This document shows positions 31,661 to 40,324 of a stretch of 64,000 nt of DNA, one piece after another. Each line of letters starts with the position of its first letter. Within the stretch, counting starts at the first letter, position 1. The translations under genes and the position numbers were made by a program. The stretch comes from Paenibacillus silvae (lineage in GTDB: Bacteria > Bacillota > Bacilli > Paenibacillales > Paenibacillaceae), in NCBI RefSeq assembly GCF_014639235.1, contig NZ_BMFU01000004.1, forward strand, positions 241,222 through 305,221, given 5' to 3'. The notes under the pieces are model-generated. The model was given only the letters and a program-made list of their open reading frames with translations, was not told where the DNA came from and searched no databases.

Positions 31661-33119
31661 AAACCAGGTTCAATTAATTACCTATCCGGATTCGCTTGGC
31701 GGCAATTTAAGTACACTGAACCAGCTGCTCCAGACTGAACTTTCGGGTCTGTTTACCGGGGGAGTGCACATTCTGCCACCCTTCCCTTCATCAGGAGACC
31801 GTGGCTTTGCCCCGCTAACCTATCTGGAGATTGATCCGGCCTTTGGAACGTGGGAAGACATTCGCTCTATTGGTGAGCATACGGATGTATTGGTTGATCT
31901 GATGGTGAATCATATTTCACAGCAGTCTCCTTATTTTCAGGATTTCCTTCTGAAAGGCAGGGCGTCCGAGTATGCCGATCTGTTCCTGACACTGGACAAG
32001 GTATGGAAAGACGGAAATCCGGTTCAGGCAGATATCGATCAGATGTTTTTACGCCGGGAAGTGCCTTATTCCATCTTTGAGATCAAAGAAACGGGCCAGG
32101 AAGAGAAGGTCTGGACGACCTTTGGCAAAACGACGCCCTCGGAGCAGATTGATCTGGATATACGGGCAGCCATTACACAGCAGCTGCTGCGATCCTTTTT
32201 TGAAAATTTCAAAAAAAACAATGTCAAAATTGTCAGACTGGATGCTGTCGGTTATGTTATAAAAAAATTAGGCACGAGCTGTTTCTTCGTAGAACCGGAT
32301 ATTTATCTGTTCCTTGACTGGGTGAAGGCGCTCGCCGATGAACTGGAGATTGAATTGCTGCCGGAAGTACATGCCCATTACAGCATTCAGTACAAGCTCG
32401 CAGCATATGGCTGCTGGATTTATGATTTTATTCTGCCATACCGGGTGCTGGAGACGTTAATCAATCGTTCCGGCCGGGAGCTGTGTCAATATCTCCAGAA
32501 CAGACCCGCCAATCAATTCACCATGCTGGATTGTCATGATGGCATCCCGGTCAAACCTGATCTGGACGGACTTATCCGTACAGAGGAGGCACAGAGGCTG
32601 GTAGATGTCTGTCTGGAGCGGGGAGCCAACCTCAGCCTCATTTTGTCGGATCAACACAAATCAGAGGATGGCTTCAATGTTCACCAGATTCGGTGCACGT
32701 ATTACAGTGCCTTGAACGACGATGATGATGCATATCTGGCTGCACGAGCGATTCAATTTTTTGTGCCGGGTATTCCTCAGGTCTATTATGTCGGGTTGTT
32801 CGCCGGGGAGAATGATCTGGCGCGTGTAGCTGAGACGGGGGAAGGCCGCGAGATTAATCGTCAGAATTATACGCTGGAGGACATCAGGTCGCAGCTGGAT
32901 AAAGAGGTTGTGCAGCGTCTGATGAAGCTGATCCGCTTCCGCAACACACATCAGGCGTTTCAAGGAGAATTCAGTGTACTGGAATCTTCGGATGACCAGG
33001 TCTGTCTAGGCTGGAAGCAGGAAGATGCGCAGTGCCGGTTGACCGTTGATCTCGGAACTTATCAATCGATCGTGCACTATACAGATGATTCAGGTCAGCT
33101 TGTCGAATATATTGTCTAA
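31644..33119 (+). CDS. gtfA: Sucrose phosphorylase (GH13_18)
   Basis: The 491-residue cytosolic enzyme matches family GH13_18. The N-terminus is QLITYPDSLGGNLSTL. Catalytic residues are the nucleophile Asp in VRLDAVGY, acid/base Glu in LLPEVHAHY and Asp in MLDCHDGIPV. The loop YYSALNDDDDAYLAARAIQFFVPGIPQVYYVGLFAGEND is characteristic of sucrose phosphorylases. Reaction: sucrose + phosphate to glucose-1-phosphate + fructose. Related GH13_18 enzymes act on sucrose-6-phosphate or glucosylglycerate, so the acceptor is inferred partly from the adjoining fructokinase. The start is uncertain: GTG 31644 or TTG 31653, both overlapping the kinase gene. Confidence 0.9.
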   Translation: MDTLLKNQVQLITYPDSLGGNLSTLNQLLQTELSGLFTGGVHILPPFPSSGDRGFAPLTYLEIDPAFGTWEDIRSIGEHTDVLVDLMVNHISQQSPYFQDFLLKGRASEYADLFLTLDKVWKDGNPVQADIDQMFLRREVPYSIFEIKETGQEEKVWTTFGKTTPSEQIDLDIRAAITQQLLRSFFENFKKNNVKIVRLDAVGYVIKKLGTSCFFVEPDIYLFLDWVKALADELEIELLPEVHAHYSIQYKLAAYGCWIYDFILPYRVLETLINRSGRELCQYLQNRPANQFTMLDCHDGIPVKPDLDGLIRTEEAQRLVDVCLERGANLSLILSDQHKSEDGFNVHQIRCTYYSALNDDDDAYLAARAIQFFVPGIPQVYYVGLFAGENDLARVAETGEGREINRQNYTLEDIRSQLDKEVVQRLMKLIRFRNTHQAFQGEFSVLESSDDQVCLGWKQEDAQCRLTVDLGTYQSIVHYTDDSGQLVEYIV

Positions 33120-33212
33120 TCATGTAGGTTGAAATCGGGTTGTTCTATCATCGTAGTGTCCGTGTAAACCGTCTTTAGTTCGATTATTATCCATAATCAG
33201 GGGGTTGCGAAT

Positions 33213-34028
33213 ATGGCTACTGTCCAGGTAAACTTTTTCTCAAAAAGCATGCGTAGAGAGGTGTCGTTTAACGCTCTCTTGCCCGTAGACCTGCCCGTCA
33301 TTCCGGGCCAGTCGGAGACGGCAATACAGCAACAGCCTTTGAAGTCGTTATATCTGTTGAACGGATACTCTGGCAATCAGTGGGACTGGATCACCTTCAC
33401 ACGCATTCGTGAGCTAGCAGACCGATACCGGATCGCGGTATTTATGCCGGCTGGTGAAAATCATTTTTATGTCGACGATGAAGATAAGGGTGAGCTGTAC
33501 GGACAGTATGTAGGCCAGGAATTAGTGGCATTCACACGTGAACTATTTCCTCTCTCCACCCGGCGTGAGCATACCTTTATTGGAGGTTTGTCAATGGGGG
33601 GATACGGTGCGATTCGAAACGGTCTGAAGTATGCGGAGCATTTCGGCGGAATCATCGCTTTATCCTCAGCCATCCTGCCTTACAAAATTGCAAATGCAGA
33701 GCCTGGTTATTCTGACGGCATAGCAGATTATAAATATTTTACCCGGGTTTTCGGTGATCTGAGCAAGCTGGAAGGCAGTGATAAAGACCCGGAAGCATTG
33801 GTGATGCAGTTAAAGGAAAGCGGAGCGCTGATCCCCAATATTTATATGGCCTGCGGCACGGAGGACTTTTTGCTGGATGTCAATCAGCGGTTTCGGGATT
33901 TCCTGCTGCGTGAGCATGTTCCTGTGACCTATACAGAGAGTGCAGGCGTGCACAATTGGGATTTCTGGAACGACTACATTACACTTGCGCTGGACTGGTT
34001 GGCATCAAACGAACCATCAGAACAATAA
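33213..34028 (+). CDS. Esterase D / FrmB-type alpha/beta hydrolase
   Basis: The 271-residue protein lacks a signal peptide and belongs to the esterase D group (tributyrin, acetyl-xylan and feruloyl esterases, S-formylglutathione hydrolase). The nucleophile Ser is in FIGGLSMGGYGAIRNG, Asp in MACGTEDFLLDVNQRF and His in AGVHNWDFWNDY. The N-terminal LYLLNGYSGNQWDWI is the oxyanion region. Deacylation of a sugar or xylan fragment is plausible here but not shown. It is 93 nt after the phosphorylase gene without an obvious terminator, so probably in the same transcript. Confidence 0.87.
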   Translation: MATVQVNFFSKSMRREVSFNALLPVDLPVIPGQSETAIQQQPLKSLYLLNGYSGNQWDWITFTRIRELADRYRIAVFMPAGENHFYVDDEDKGELYGQYVGQELVAFTRELFPLSTRREHTFIGGLSMGGYGAIRNGLKYAEHFGGIIALSSAILPYKIANAEPGYSDGIADYKYFTRVFGDLSKLEGSDKDPEALVMQLKESGALIPNIYMACGTEDFLLDVNQRFRDFLLREHVPVTYTESAGVHNWDFWNDYITLALDWLASNEPSEQ

Positions 34029-34052
34029 AAGGTAGCTGAAACTATACATTAT

Positions 34053-34100
34053 GACAAGCCTCTGAGGGTCGTGCGTTATGCATCGACTGTTCAGGGGCTG
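34053..34100 (+). other. Hairpin after the esterase D gene
   Basis: AGCCTCTGA pairs with TCAGGGGCT (one G-U) across a 30-nt loop containing GTCG/CGAC. There is no clear T run; it is a weak terminator candidate. Confidence 0.4.
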
Positions 34101-34153
34101 TCTGATTATTGCAAAGTGAATAATGCAGGTGAGAGTTAGGCGTTAAGAGTGAG

Positions 34154-34174
34154 AGATAAGAGATAAGAGATAAG
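34154..34174 (+). repeat. Three tandem copies of AGATAAG before the ribosome binding site
   Basis: AGATAAG is repeated at 34154, 34161 and 34168, directly upstream of the ribosome binding region of the sensor kinase gene. Confidence 0.9.
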
Positions 34175-34188
34175 AGAAGAGGGAACGC

Positions 34189-35955
34189 ATGCAGAGAAAA
34201 CATTCATTCCGTAGCCGAAGCATTGTATTCAGATTGTACACCCAGATCACGGTTATTTTGGTTATTCTCTTTGCTGCGCTTCTTCTGAGCAACATCTATT
34301 CCCTTCAGGTGGTACAGAAAAATATCGTCAGCAATTCAGAGCATACGCTGGCCATTTATACGGAATCGATTCATAACAATCTGGATATCTATGCCAAGGA
34401 TCTGATGGAGGTATTTGAAAATCAAGCTGATTTTGCCAGAGATTACGGGGAACAATACGCTTCTTCCGGTCATACGGGAGATTATTTCAAAGAATTAAGA
34501 CTGATCAATGCGCTGAAGTCCAAGATGTCGAATAATTATGCCAGTGACGGCATGTTCATTCAGATTGCCCGGGACGAGAGAGTGCTCACCTTATTCGGCA
34601 ATCGGATCAACTCTTCGAACAAGCTGGCTCTGGCGGATGAATTGAAGCATCAAAACTGGACAGAAATGCAGGTACAGGGGAATCAGGAGGGGCAGTGGAG
34701 CGTGGTAGAGGTGAATCACGTTTATTATCTGTTCAAATGGATTTCATACGGTGAGGTGAGCTTCGGCACGTTTGTCCAGGCAGATCACTTGATCTCTTTA
34801 ACCAGTCGTGAAGCAGAACCTGCCAGTCAGTTTGTACTCAGCGATCAGGATGGACGCATTCTCACACCGATGTCCAGTCAGGCAAGCTTGGCAAAAAAGA
34901 ATCTCGACATGACCAAGCAGGAGCTGGGCAATCGTTATCTTTTTGTGAGCAGGCCCATTGCCGAATTCGGGCAAATCACCAATATTGTGATGAAACAAAG
35001 TATGTTTTCCGGACTGAAGCTTATTCAGTGGCTGATCATCGGTCTTGGGGCTGTTTCGATTATTGTCGTACCCTTGGTCATGCGATTTATCGCAAAAGAG
35101 ATGCTGCGTCCGATTCTGGAATTGGTGAAGGCTGCAAAAGAGGTAGAAAAAGGCCAGCCAGCCTTCCCGCCGCCCTCCAGAGCGTACTCTGTTGAATTCA
35201 TGAAGCTGTTTCATGCCTTTCAATCCATGGTACATGAGATTACACGTCTGAAGATTCAAAGTTATGAAGAGAAGATCGAGAAGAGCCGTGCAGAGCTGAA
35301 GGTGTTACAGATGCAGATCAGACCTCATTTTTATCTCAATGCAATCTCCACCATCTCCAGTCTGACTTATCAACATCGGAATGAAGAGATCAGGCGTATG
35401 ATTCAGATGCTGTCCCGTCATCTTCGTTATATGTTCCGGGCTGAGCAGATGCTTGTCAGCATTAATGAAGAGATGAATCATGTTGAAAACTATATTCGCA
35501 TGCAGGAAATACGCTACCCGGATCAGATTTTTTATATGACTGATCTGGAGCCGGAAGCAGGTCAAGTTCGTATTCCGCAGCTTTTGCTTCAGACCTTTGT
35601 GGAAAATTGCTTCAAGCATGCTCTAACTTATGGAGAGCTGTTATCTATATTTATCCGGGTGCATGTGGAGAGGAAGACAGACGGGGAGATGTACGTTCAC
35701 ATCGTCATCGAGGACAATGGTGAAGGATTCCCGGAAGCCTGGCTTCAGCAAACCTCTTCTTCGGAGATGACTAAGCACGAGGGTGAGCATGTCGGTATTG
35801 CAACCATCCGCAGAACGCTGCAATTATTGTACAAACAGGATGATCTGCTGCTGCTGTCGAACGGCGAAGAAGCAGCGGGAGCCAAAATTGACATATGGAT
35901 ACCCGTCCCGGATAACTCTAGTGCTGCATCAGGTATGAAAGTGGGGGAAGTATAG
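34189..35955 (+). CDS. YesM-type sensor histidine kinase
   Basis: The 588-residue membrane kinase has TM1 at about residues 17-38, an extracellular sensor region of about 240 residues, TM2 near 280-305, a HAMP segment (RFIAKEMLRPILELVKAAKEVEKG) and a His_kinase domain. The phospho-acceptor motif is QMQIRPHFYLNAISTISSL. The ATPase has the N box VENCFKHAL and IEDNGEGFP. YesM-class kinases sense sugars, often with a binding protein, and phosphorylate an AraC-type partner. The next gene starts immediately after the stop codon. It precedes an Lpl-type transporter it probably controls. Confidence 0.93.
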   Translation: MQRKHSFRSRSIVFRLYTQITVILVILFAALLLSNIYSLQVVQKNIVSNSEHTLAIYTESIHNNLDIYAKDLMEVFENQADFARDYGEQYASSGHTGDYFKELRLINALKSKMSNNYASDGMFIQIARDERVLTLFGNRINSSNKLALADELKHQNWTEMQVQGNQEGQWSVVEVNHVYYLFKWISYGEVSFGTFVQADHLISLTSREAEPASQFVLSDQDGRILTPMSSQASLAKKNLDMTKQELGNRYLFVSRPIAEFGQITNIVMKQSMFSGLKLIQWLIIGLGAVSIIVVPLVMRFIAKEMLRPILELVKAAKEVEKGQPAFPPPSRAYSVEFMKLFHAFQSMVHEITRLKIQSYEEKIEKSRAELKVLQMQIRPHFYLNAISTISSLTYQHRNEEIRRMIQMLSRHLRYMFRAEQMLVSINEEMNHVENYIRMQEIRYPDQIFYMTDLEPEAGQVRIPQLLLQTFVENCFKHALTYGELLSIFIRVHVERKTDGEMYVHIVIEDNGEGFPEAWLQQTSSSEMTKHEGEHVGIATIRRTLQLLYKQDDLLLLSNGEEAAGAKIDIWIPVPDNSSAASGMKVGEV

Positions 35956-37569
35956 ATGCAATGTATGCTGATTGATGATGATATTCCTACCGTTCAGGTA
36001 TTGCGAGAGATTATTCCCTGGCCTTCTTATGGTTTTACGGACGTGTCACAGGCGCACTGTGTTCAGGATGCACAAATGCTCTTTGCCGCGGGTGTTCCTG
36101 ATCTCGTTATTTGTGATATCGAGATGCCCAGAGGTTCAGGCATTGAGATGATTCAATGGATCAGGGAGCGGGGGTATGACTGTGCTTTTATTTTTTTTAC
36201 ATGTCACGAAAGCTTTGATTTCGCGTCCACGGCGATCTCCTTCGATGCGGATTCTTATCTGCTCAAACCTCTGAATCAGGAAAAGCTTGAAGCAGCTGTC
36301 ATGAAGGCTGTTGGCGGCTTGAGGTGGAGAAGACAGATGGGGGAGTATCAGAAGTTTGGCAAGGCATGGCTGAAAAATAAAGGTTTGGTGGAGGCTGGCT
36401 TCTGGACGGATATATTAATGGCGACGATTGCCCCGCGGCTGGACCTGATTCAGGGGGAGATTCTCAAACGGGAACTGACGATTCGAACAGAGCAATCCTA
36501 TGTGCTGGTGCTGATTAGTGTATTTCTATCCGAAATTGATGAAAGATGGAATGAAAGTACGTTCCGTTATGCTTTTGCCAATCTCAGCTCGGAGATTATG
36601 CTGCTGCGGCTTCATTATGACCGGATCGTTTCCTATCAGAAAAACAGCATGCTGTATGTTGCCGTGGTAATGGATGAGGACTACGTTAGCCGAACACAGC
36701 TGGAGGAACGCGCCCGGCTGCTCATTCAATTAATGAATGAATATTTGAAATGTATGGCAACCTGTTATATTAGCGAGCTCCAGTCGATTGACGAATTGTG
36801 CGGGGCAAAGGCAGAACTTGAACGCATGGACCATTCGAATGTCATGTTTCGAGGCAAGGTCCACCTGCAGCAAGAGGTATTTCAGCGGGAGTGTCAGCAA
36901 CGATTTGATCTGGATACAGTTTATTACACAAGCCTCTTTGTTGAGCGGGAGAAGGCGCAGATTGTGAACCGTCTCAAAAAAGATTTGGAGCAACTTGCTG
37001 CGCAGCAGCGGTTGGATGCGGAGATGCTGTATGTCATACGCGAGGATTTCATGCAAGTGGTGTATGCCATTTTGGCTCAGAACCATGTACAGGCTCACCA
37101 GCTTTTTACCGATCGGCTTGCCCAGCAGTTATATGTGAAATCCGAGCATAGCATTTTTGATTTTATGAAATGGGCTCATCTTGTCACCGAACGTACCATC
37201 GAAACGATTAAGCAGAATCAGCGCTCGGAAGGAATTGTAGACAAGGCAAAGCGTTATATTGATGAGCATTACACCAGAGATCTGAATCGTGAAGAGGTGG
37301 CAGCCAGCGTATTTCTAACCCCGGACTATCTTGCCAAAATGTTCAAACAAGCGACAGGGCTGACGATGAAGGAATATTTGAATGAAGTTCGAATTAAATC
37401 GGCCAAGCGTATGTTAATTGAAAGTCAATTAAGCGTGGGGCAGATTGCAATGGAAACGGGATATGATACGATTTCTTATTTTTCTACCGTATTCAAAAAG
37501 CTTGCAGGAGAAACACCGAACGCATTCAGAGCCAGACATCGTGATATGCAGTGGAATAATGACGTTTAA
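35956..37569 (+). CDS. YesN-type response regulator, AraC-family DNA binding
   Basis: The 537-residue protein has an N-terminal receiver domain (CMLIDDDIPTVQVLREIIPW; phospho-Asp in DLVICDIEMPRGSG; Lys in YLLKPL) and a long helical middle region. The C-terminal AraC double HTH (about the last 100 residues: AKRYIDEHYTRDLNREEVAASVFLTPDYLAKMFKQATGLTMKEYLNEVRIKSAKRML...GYDTISYFSTVFKKLAGETPNAFR) is complete. It starts directly after the kinase stop, with GTGGGGGAAG as ribosome binding site. The likely target is the operon beginning at 37771. Confidence 0.93.
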   Translation: MQCMLIDDDIPTVQVLREIIPWPSYGFTDVSQAHCVQDAQMLFAAGVPDLVICDIEMPRGSGIEMIQWIRERGYDCAFIFFTCHESFDFASTAISFDADSYLLKPLNQEKLEAAVMKAVGGLRWRRQMGEYQKFGKAWLKNKGLVEAGFWTDILMATIAPRLDLIQGEILKRELTIRTEQSYVLVLISVFLSEIDERWNESTFRYAFANLSSEIMLLRLHYDRIVSYQKNSMLYVAVVMDEDYVSRTQLEERARLLIQLMNEYLKCMATCYISELQSIDELCGAKAELERMDHSNVMFRGKVHLQQEVFQRECQQRFDLDTVYYTSLFVEREKAQIVNRLKKDLEQLAAQQRLDAEMLYVIREDFMQVVYAILAQNHVQAHQLFTDRLAQQLYVKSEHSIFDFMKWAHLVTERTIETIKQNQRSEGIVDKAKRYIDEHYTRDLNREEVAASVFLTPDYLAKMFKQATGLTMKEYLNEVRIKSAKRMLIESQLSVGQIAMETGYDTISYFSTVFKKLAGETPNAFRARHRDMQWNNDV

Positions 37570-37675
37570 CGTGTTAGATGGTCAATTAGCGTATACAGAT
37601 ACAGGATAAACTCTGCTTCATACGGAGCAGGGTTTTTGTTATTTCCAGACATCAGGCGGCTGCATCCCGTTTTTA

Positions 37676-37726
37676 TGAAAAAACAGAACGTTTTTGTTAA
37701 AGCCGCTGAGGGCTCAATTTTATAAA
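37676..37726 (+). promoter_or_regulatory. 27-nt motif and -10 upstream of the lpl-type operon
   Basis: TGAAAAAACA, AACGTTTT and AAAG occupy 37676-37702, with TATAAA at 37721-37726. It is the second copy of the motif seen at 30565. Confidence 0.6.
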
Positions 37727-37741
37727 ATGAAAACGAATACA
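37727..37741 (+). promoter_or_regulatory. Candidate cre (CcpA) site
   Basis: ATGAAAACGAATACA satisfies the relaxed consensus WTGNAANCGNWNNCW at every position. It starts next to the -10, where CcpA would block initiation or elongation. Confidence 0.55.
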
Positions 37742-37770
37742 AGCACGACACAAGGAGGTCATGAAACAAG

Positions 37771-39306
37771 ATGAAAACAAAGAGATTATGGGGTTCCCTG
37801 TTATCATTGGTGCTTTGCGGTTCCTTGCTGGCAGGATGCGGGGCAGAATCTTCATCTTCAACTGCACAAGAGGGGGACGGCTCGCAGAAGGTGGAAAAGG
37901 TCGTATTCGCGATGCCTTCATTCAATCGCATTCCTGATGATATCAGTAAAATTACAGCCGCCATCAATGCAATCACCGTTCCGAAAATTGGTGTTGAGGT
38001 TGATTTCAGATTATATGGTCCGGCGGATTATGCGCAGAAAGTGAATCTTGCATTGCAAAGCGGCGAGCAGATGGATGTTTTCACAACGCTGGGGCAATTC
38101 ACAAACTATGTATCCAAAAACCAGCTGTATCCGCTTGACGAATTGCTGCCGCAATATGGCAAGGAGCTGACTCAGATTCTGGAAAAGGATTTTGGCCCAA
38201 ATCTGCTGGATGCAACGACCATGGATGGACATATCTACGGCATCCCAGTGAATAAAGGCATGTCCTTGCCAACGAACATTGTGTACAATGCCGACATGCT
38301 GAAGGAAGCTGGCATGACTTCCGATCAAATCTCGTCACTGGATGATCTGCCTGCGGTATTCGAAGCGGTCAAGCAAAAACACCCGGATGTCATTCCTTTT
38401 GGACCAGTTAATGTGAACCCGAGTGACACGAATCTGGTGTTGGCGCTGAAGGGCATGCACAAGATTGATTTTCTGTCAGATACTACGGGAATCGGTGTTG
38501 TCGTAGGCAACGACGGGAAGGTTCAAAACTTCTATGATACAGAGGCGTTCAAACAGGGTGCTCAAATGATACGTGACTGGTTTGAAAAAGGTTATCTGGA
38601 GAAGGATGCGGCTACAACGTCTATTTCCTTCTCGGATACGATCGCTTCTGGTCGCGGCTTCTCTTTCCTGGGGGGATACAGCGGCATGGAGGCCGCCAAA
38701 GCGCTTAGTGCACAAACGGGCAAAAACCTGGAAATGAAACGTTTGGTACCGTATTACTTTGATACCAGTGCGGTCAATCTGGTGAGCTGGATGGTGTCCA
38801 GCACGACGAAAGCTCCTGAGGGCTCGGTTAAATTTCTCAATATGCTGTACACCGATCAGCAGTTGATTAATACGATCCTCTACGGCATTGAAGGAGAGGA
38901 CTATGTCAAGGTGGATGAGCACCACGTGAAGTTCCCGGATGGCATGGATGCGTCGACCGTTCCCTATACAGCTATGCTGAGCACGGGCATCGTCGGTTCG
39001 GAATCGCTGCAATACCAGCTGGAAGGTGTGAACTGGTCTGATGTGGAGCTGAAGCTGAAGGAGAACAAGGAAACAGAGCGTTCGCCGTATTTCGGCTTTA
39101 TCTTTGATCCAAGTGAAGTCAAAACACAGATGAGCGCCGTAACTAACGTGGTCAATCAATATCTGCCTGCGCTCGTAACCGGAGTGCTTGATCCGGATAA
39201 AACCATTCCACAATTCGTAAAAGCTTTGAACGATGCGGGGGCCCAGGATATTATCGCGAGCAAACAAAAGCAACTGGATCAATGGATTGCAGAACATCAG
39301 AAATAA
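37771..39306 (+). CDS. LplA-type extracellular solute-binding lipoprotein
   Basis: The 511-residue precursor has a lipoprotein signal (LWGSLLSLVLCGSLLAGCGAESSSS, lipobox LAGC). The mature domain resembles LplA of B. subtilis (VVFAMPSFNRIPDDISKITAAINAI...LGGYSGMEAAKALSAQTG). Such proteins bind complex oligosaccharides for CUT1-type importers that borrow a shared ATPase. The ligand is unknown. The ATG at 37771 lies 12 nt after AAGGAGG; the nearer ATG at 37761 is out of frame. It is the first gene of an operon with two permeases and a Nif3-family protein. Confidence 0.92.
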   Translation: MKTKRLWGSLLSLVLCGSLLAGCGAESSSSTAQEGDGSQKVEKVVFAMPSFNRIPDDISKITAAINAITVPKIGVEVDFRLYGPADYAQKVNLALQSGEQMDVFTTLGQFTNYVSKNQLYPLDELLPQYGKELTQILEKDFGPNLLDATTMDGHIYGIPVNKGMSLPTNIVYNADMLKEAGMTSDQISSLDDLPAVFEAVKQKHPDVIPFGPVNVNPSDTNLVLALKGMHKIDFLSDTTGIGVVVGNDGKVQNFYDTEAFKQGAQMIRDWFEKGYLEKDAATTSISFSDTIASGRGFSFLGGYSGMEAAKALSAQTGKNLEMKRLVPYYFDTSAVNLVSWMVSSTTKAPEGSVKFLNMLYTDQQLINTILYGIEGEDYVKVDEHHVKFPDGMDASTVPYTAMLSTGIVGSESLQYQLEGVNWSDVELKLKENKETERSPYFGFIFDPSEVKTQMSAVTNVVNQYLPALVTGVLDPDKTIPQFVKALNDAGAQDIIASKQKQLDQWIAEHQK

Positions 39307-39329
39307 AATGTGGATGAACGTTTAATGTG

Positions 39330-39368
39330 GAGCGGCGGTGTATGGCCTTGGAACGCGCCCCGCTCTTC
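39330..39368 (+). other. Intercistronic hairpin between binding-protein and LplB-type genes
   Basis: GAGCGG (39330-39335) pairs with CCGCTC (39360-39365), followed by TTCATT, immediately before the permease ribosome binding site. It is weaker than its counterparts in the other two operons. Confidence 0.45.
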
Positions 39369-39389
39369 ATTAAGGAGGAGAATGGAGCA

Positions 39390-40313
39390 ATGACTGTGAA
39401 AACCAAATCCGGAGGGATAAGAAAAACACTGCCTTTACTGCTGCTCGCTGCACCTGGTCTGCTGTATTTTCTGATCAACAATTATTTGCCGATGGCCGGC
39501 ATCTTTATCGCTTTCAAGGATGTGAACTACGCCAAAGGTATCTTTGGAAGTGACTGGGTGGGCTTTGACAATTTCAAATTTTTGTTTCAGACAAGTGACG
39601 CCTGGATTATGACACGCAACACACTGTTGTACAATCTGGCCTTTATTGTGCTTGGTACGATGCTGTCGATTGCCATTGCCATTCTGATGTCGGAGTTGTT
39701 AAAAAGCGTATGGTCCAGAATGTTTCAGTCCGGCCTTGTTTTACCCAATCTGATCTCGATGGTTGTACTGTCTTATATCGTATTTGCTTTCCTGAATGCA
39801 GACAGCGGTTTTATCAATAATTCGATCCTGAAGCCGCTTGGCATTCCCGAGATTAACTGGTATTCAGAAGCAAAGTATTGGCCCTATCTACTGGTGTTTA
39901 TTCAGCTGTGGAAGACGGCAGGATACGGCTCTATCGTGTATATCGCTTTTATCTCCGGCATTGATAAAAGCATCTATGAAGCGGCCAAAATTGATGGTGC
40001 AGGCAAGCTCAAGCAGATTCGCATGATTACACTGCCTTTGCTCAAGCCAACCATTATCATACTGACTCTGATGTCCATTGGACGTATTTTCAATTCTGAT
40101 TTTGGCTTGTTCTATCAGGTGCCGATGAATGCCGGGGCATTATACAGCACCACACAGACGATTGATACGTATGTGTACCGGGCGTTGATGCAGGTCAATG
40201 ATATCGGGATGTCAGCAGCTGCGGGCTTATATCAATCCATTGTGGGATTTGTTTTGGTGATGGTTGCGAATGCCATTGTCAAAAAAGTTAATCCTGAGAA
40301 TGCATTATTTTAG
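39390..40313 (+). CDS. LplB-type sugar ABC permease
   Basis: The roughly 308-residue permease has six helices and the LplB hallmark start (PLLLLAAPGLLYFLINNYLPMAGIFIAFKDVNYAKGIFGSDWVGFDNFKFLF). The EAA loop is SIYEAAKIDGAGKLKQIRMITLPLLKPT. I choose the ATG at 39390 behind AAGGAGG (39372-39378); an ATG at 39327 would lie across the intercistronic hairpin. It pairs with the next gene product. Confidence 0.92.
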   Translation: MTVKTKSGGIRKTLPLLLLAAPGLLYFLINNYLPMAGIFIAFKDVNYAKGIFGSDWVGFDNFKFLFQTSDAWIMTRNTLLYNLAFIVLGTMLSIAIAILMSELLKSVWSRMFQSGLVLPNLISMVVLSYIVFAFLNADSGFINNSILKPLGIPEINWYSEAKYWPYLLVFIQLWKTAGYGSIVYIAFISGIDKSIYEAAKIDGAGKLKQIRMITLPLLKPTIIILTLMSIGRIFNSDFGLFYQVPMNAGALYSTTQTIDTYVYRALMQVNDIGMSAAAGLYQSIVGFVLVMVANAIVKKVNPENALF

Positions 40314-40324
40314 GGGGAAACACC

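Noticed and set aside
34053..34100. Strong terminator before the YesM gene
   Set aside because: The stem is real, but the loop is about 30 nt and no T run follows; kept only as a hairpin of uncertain role.
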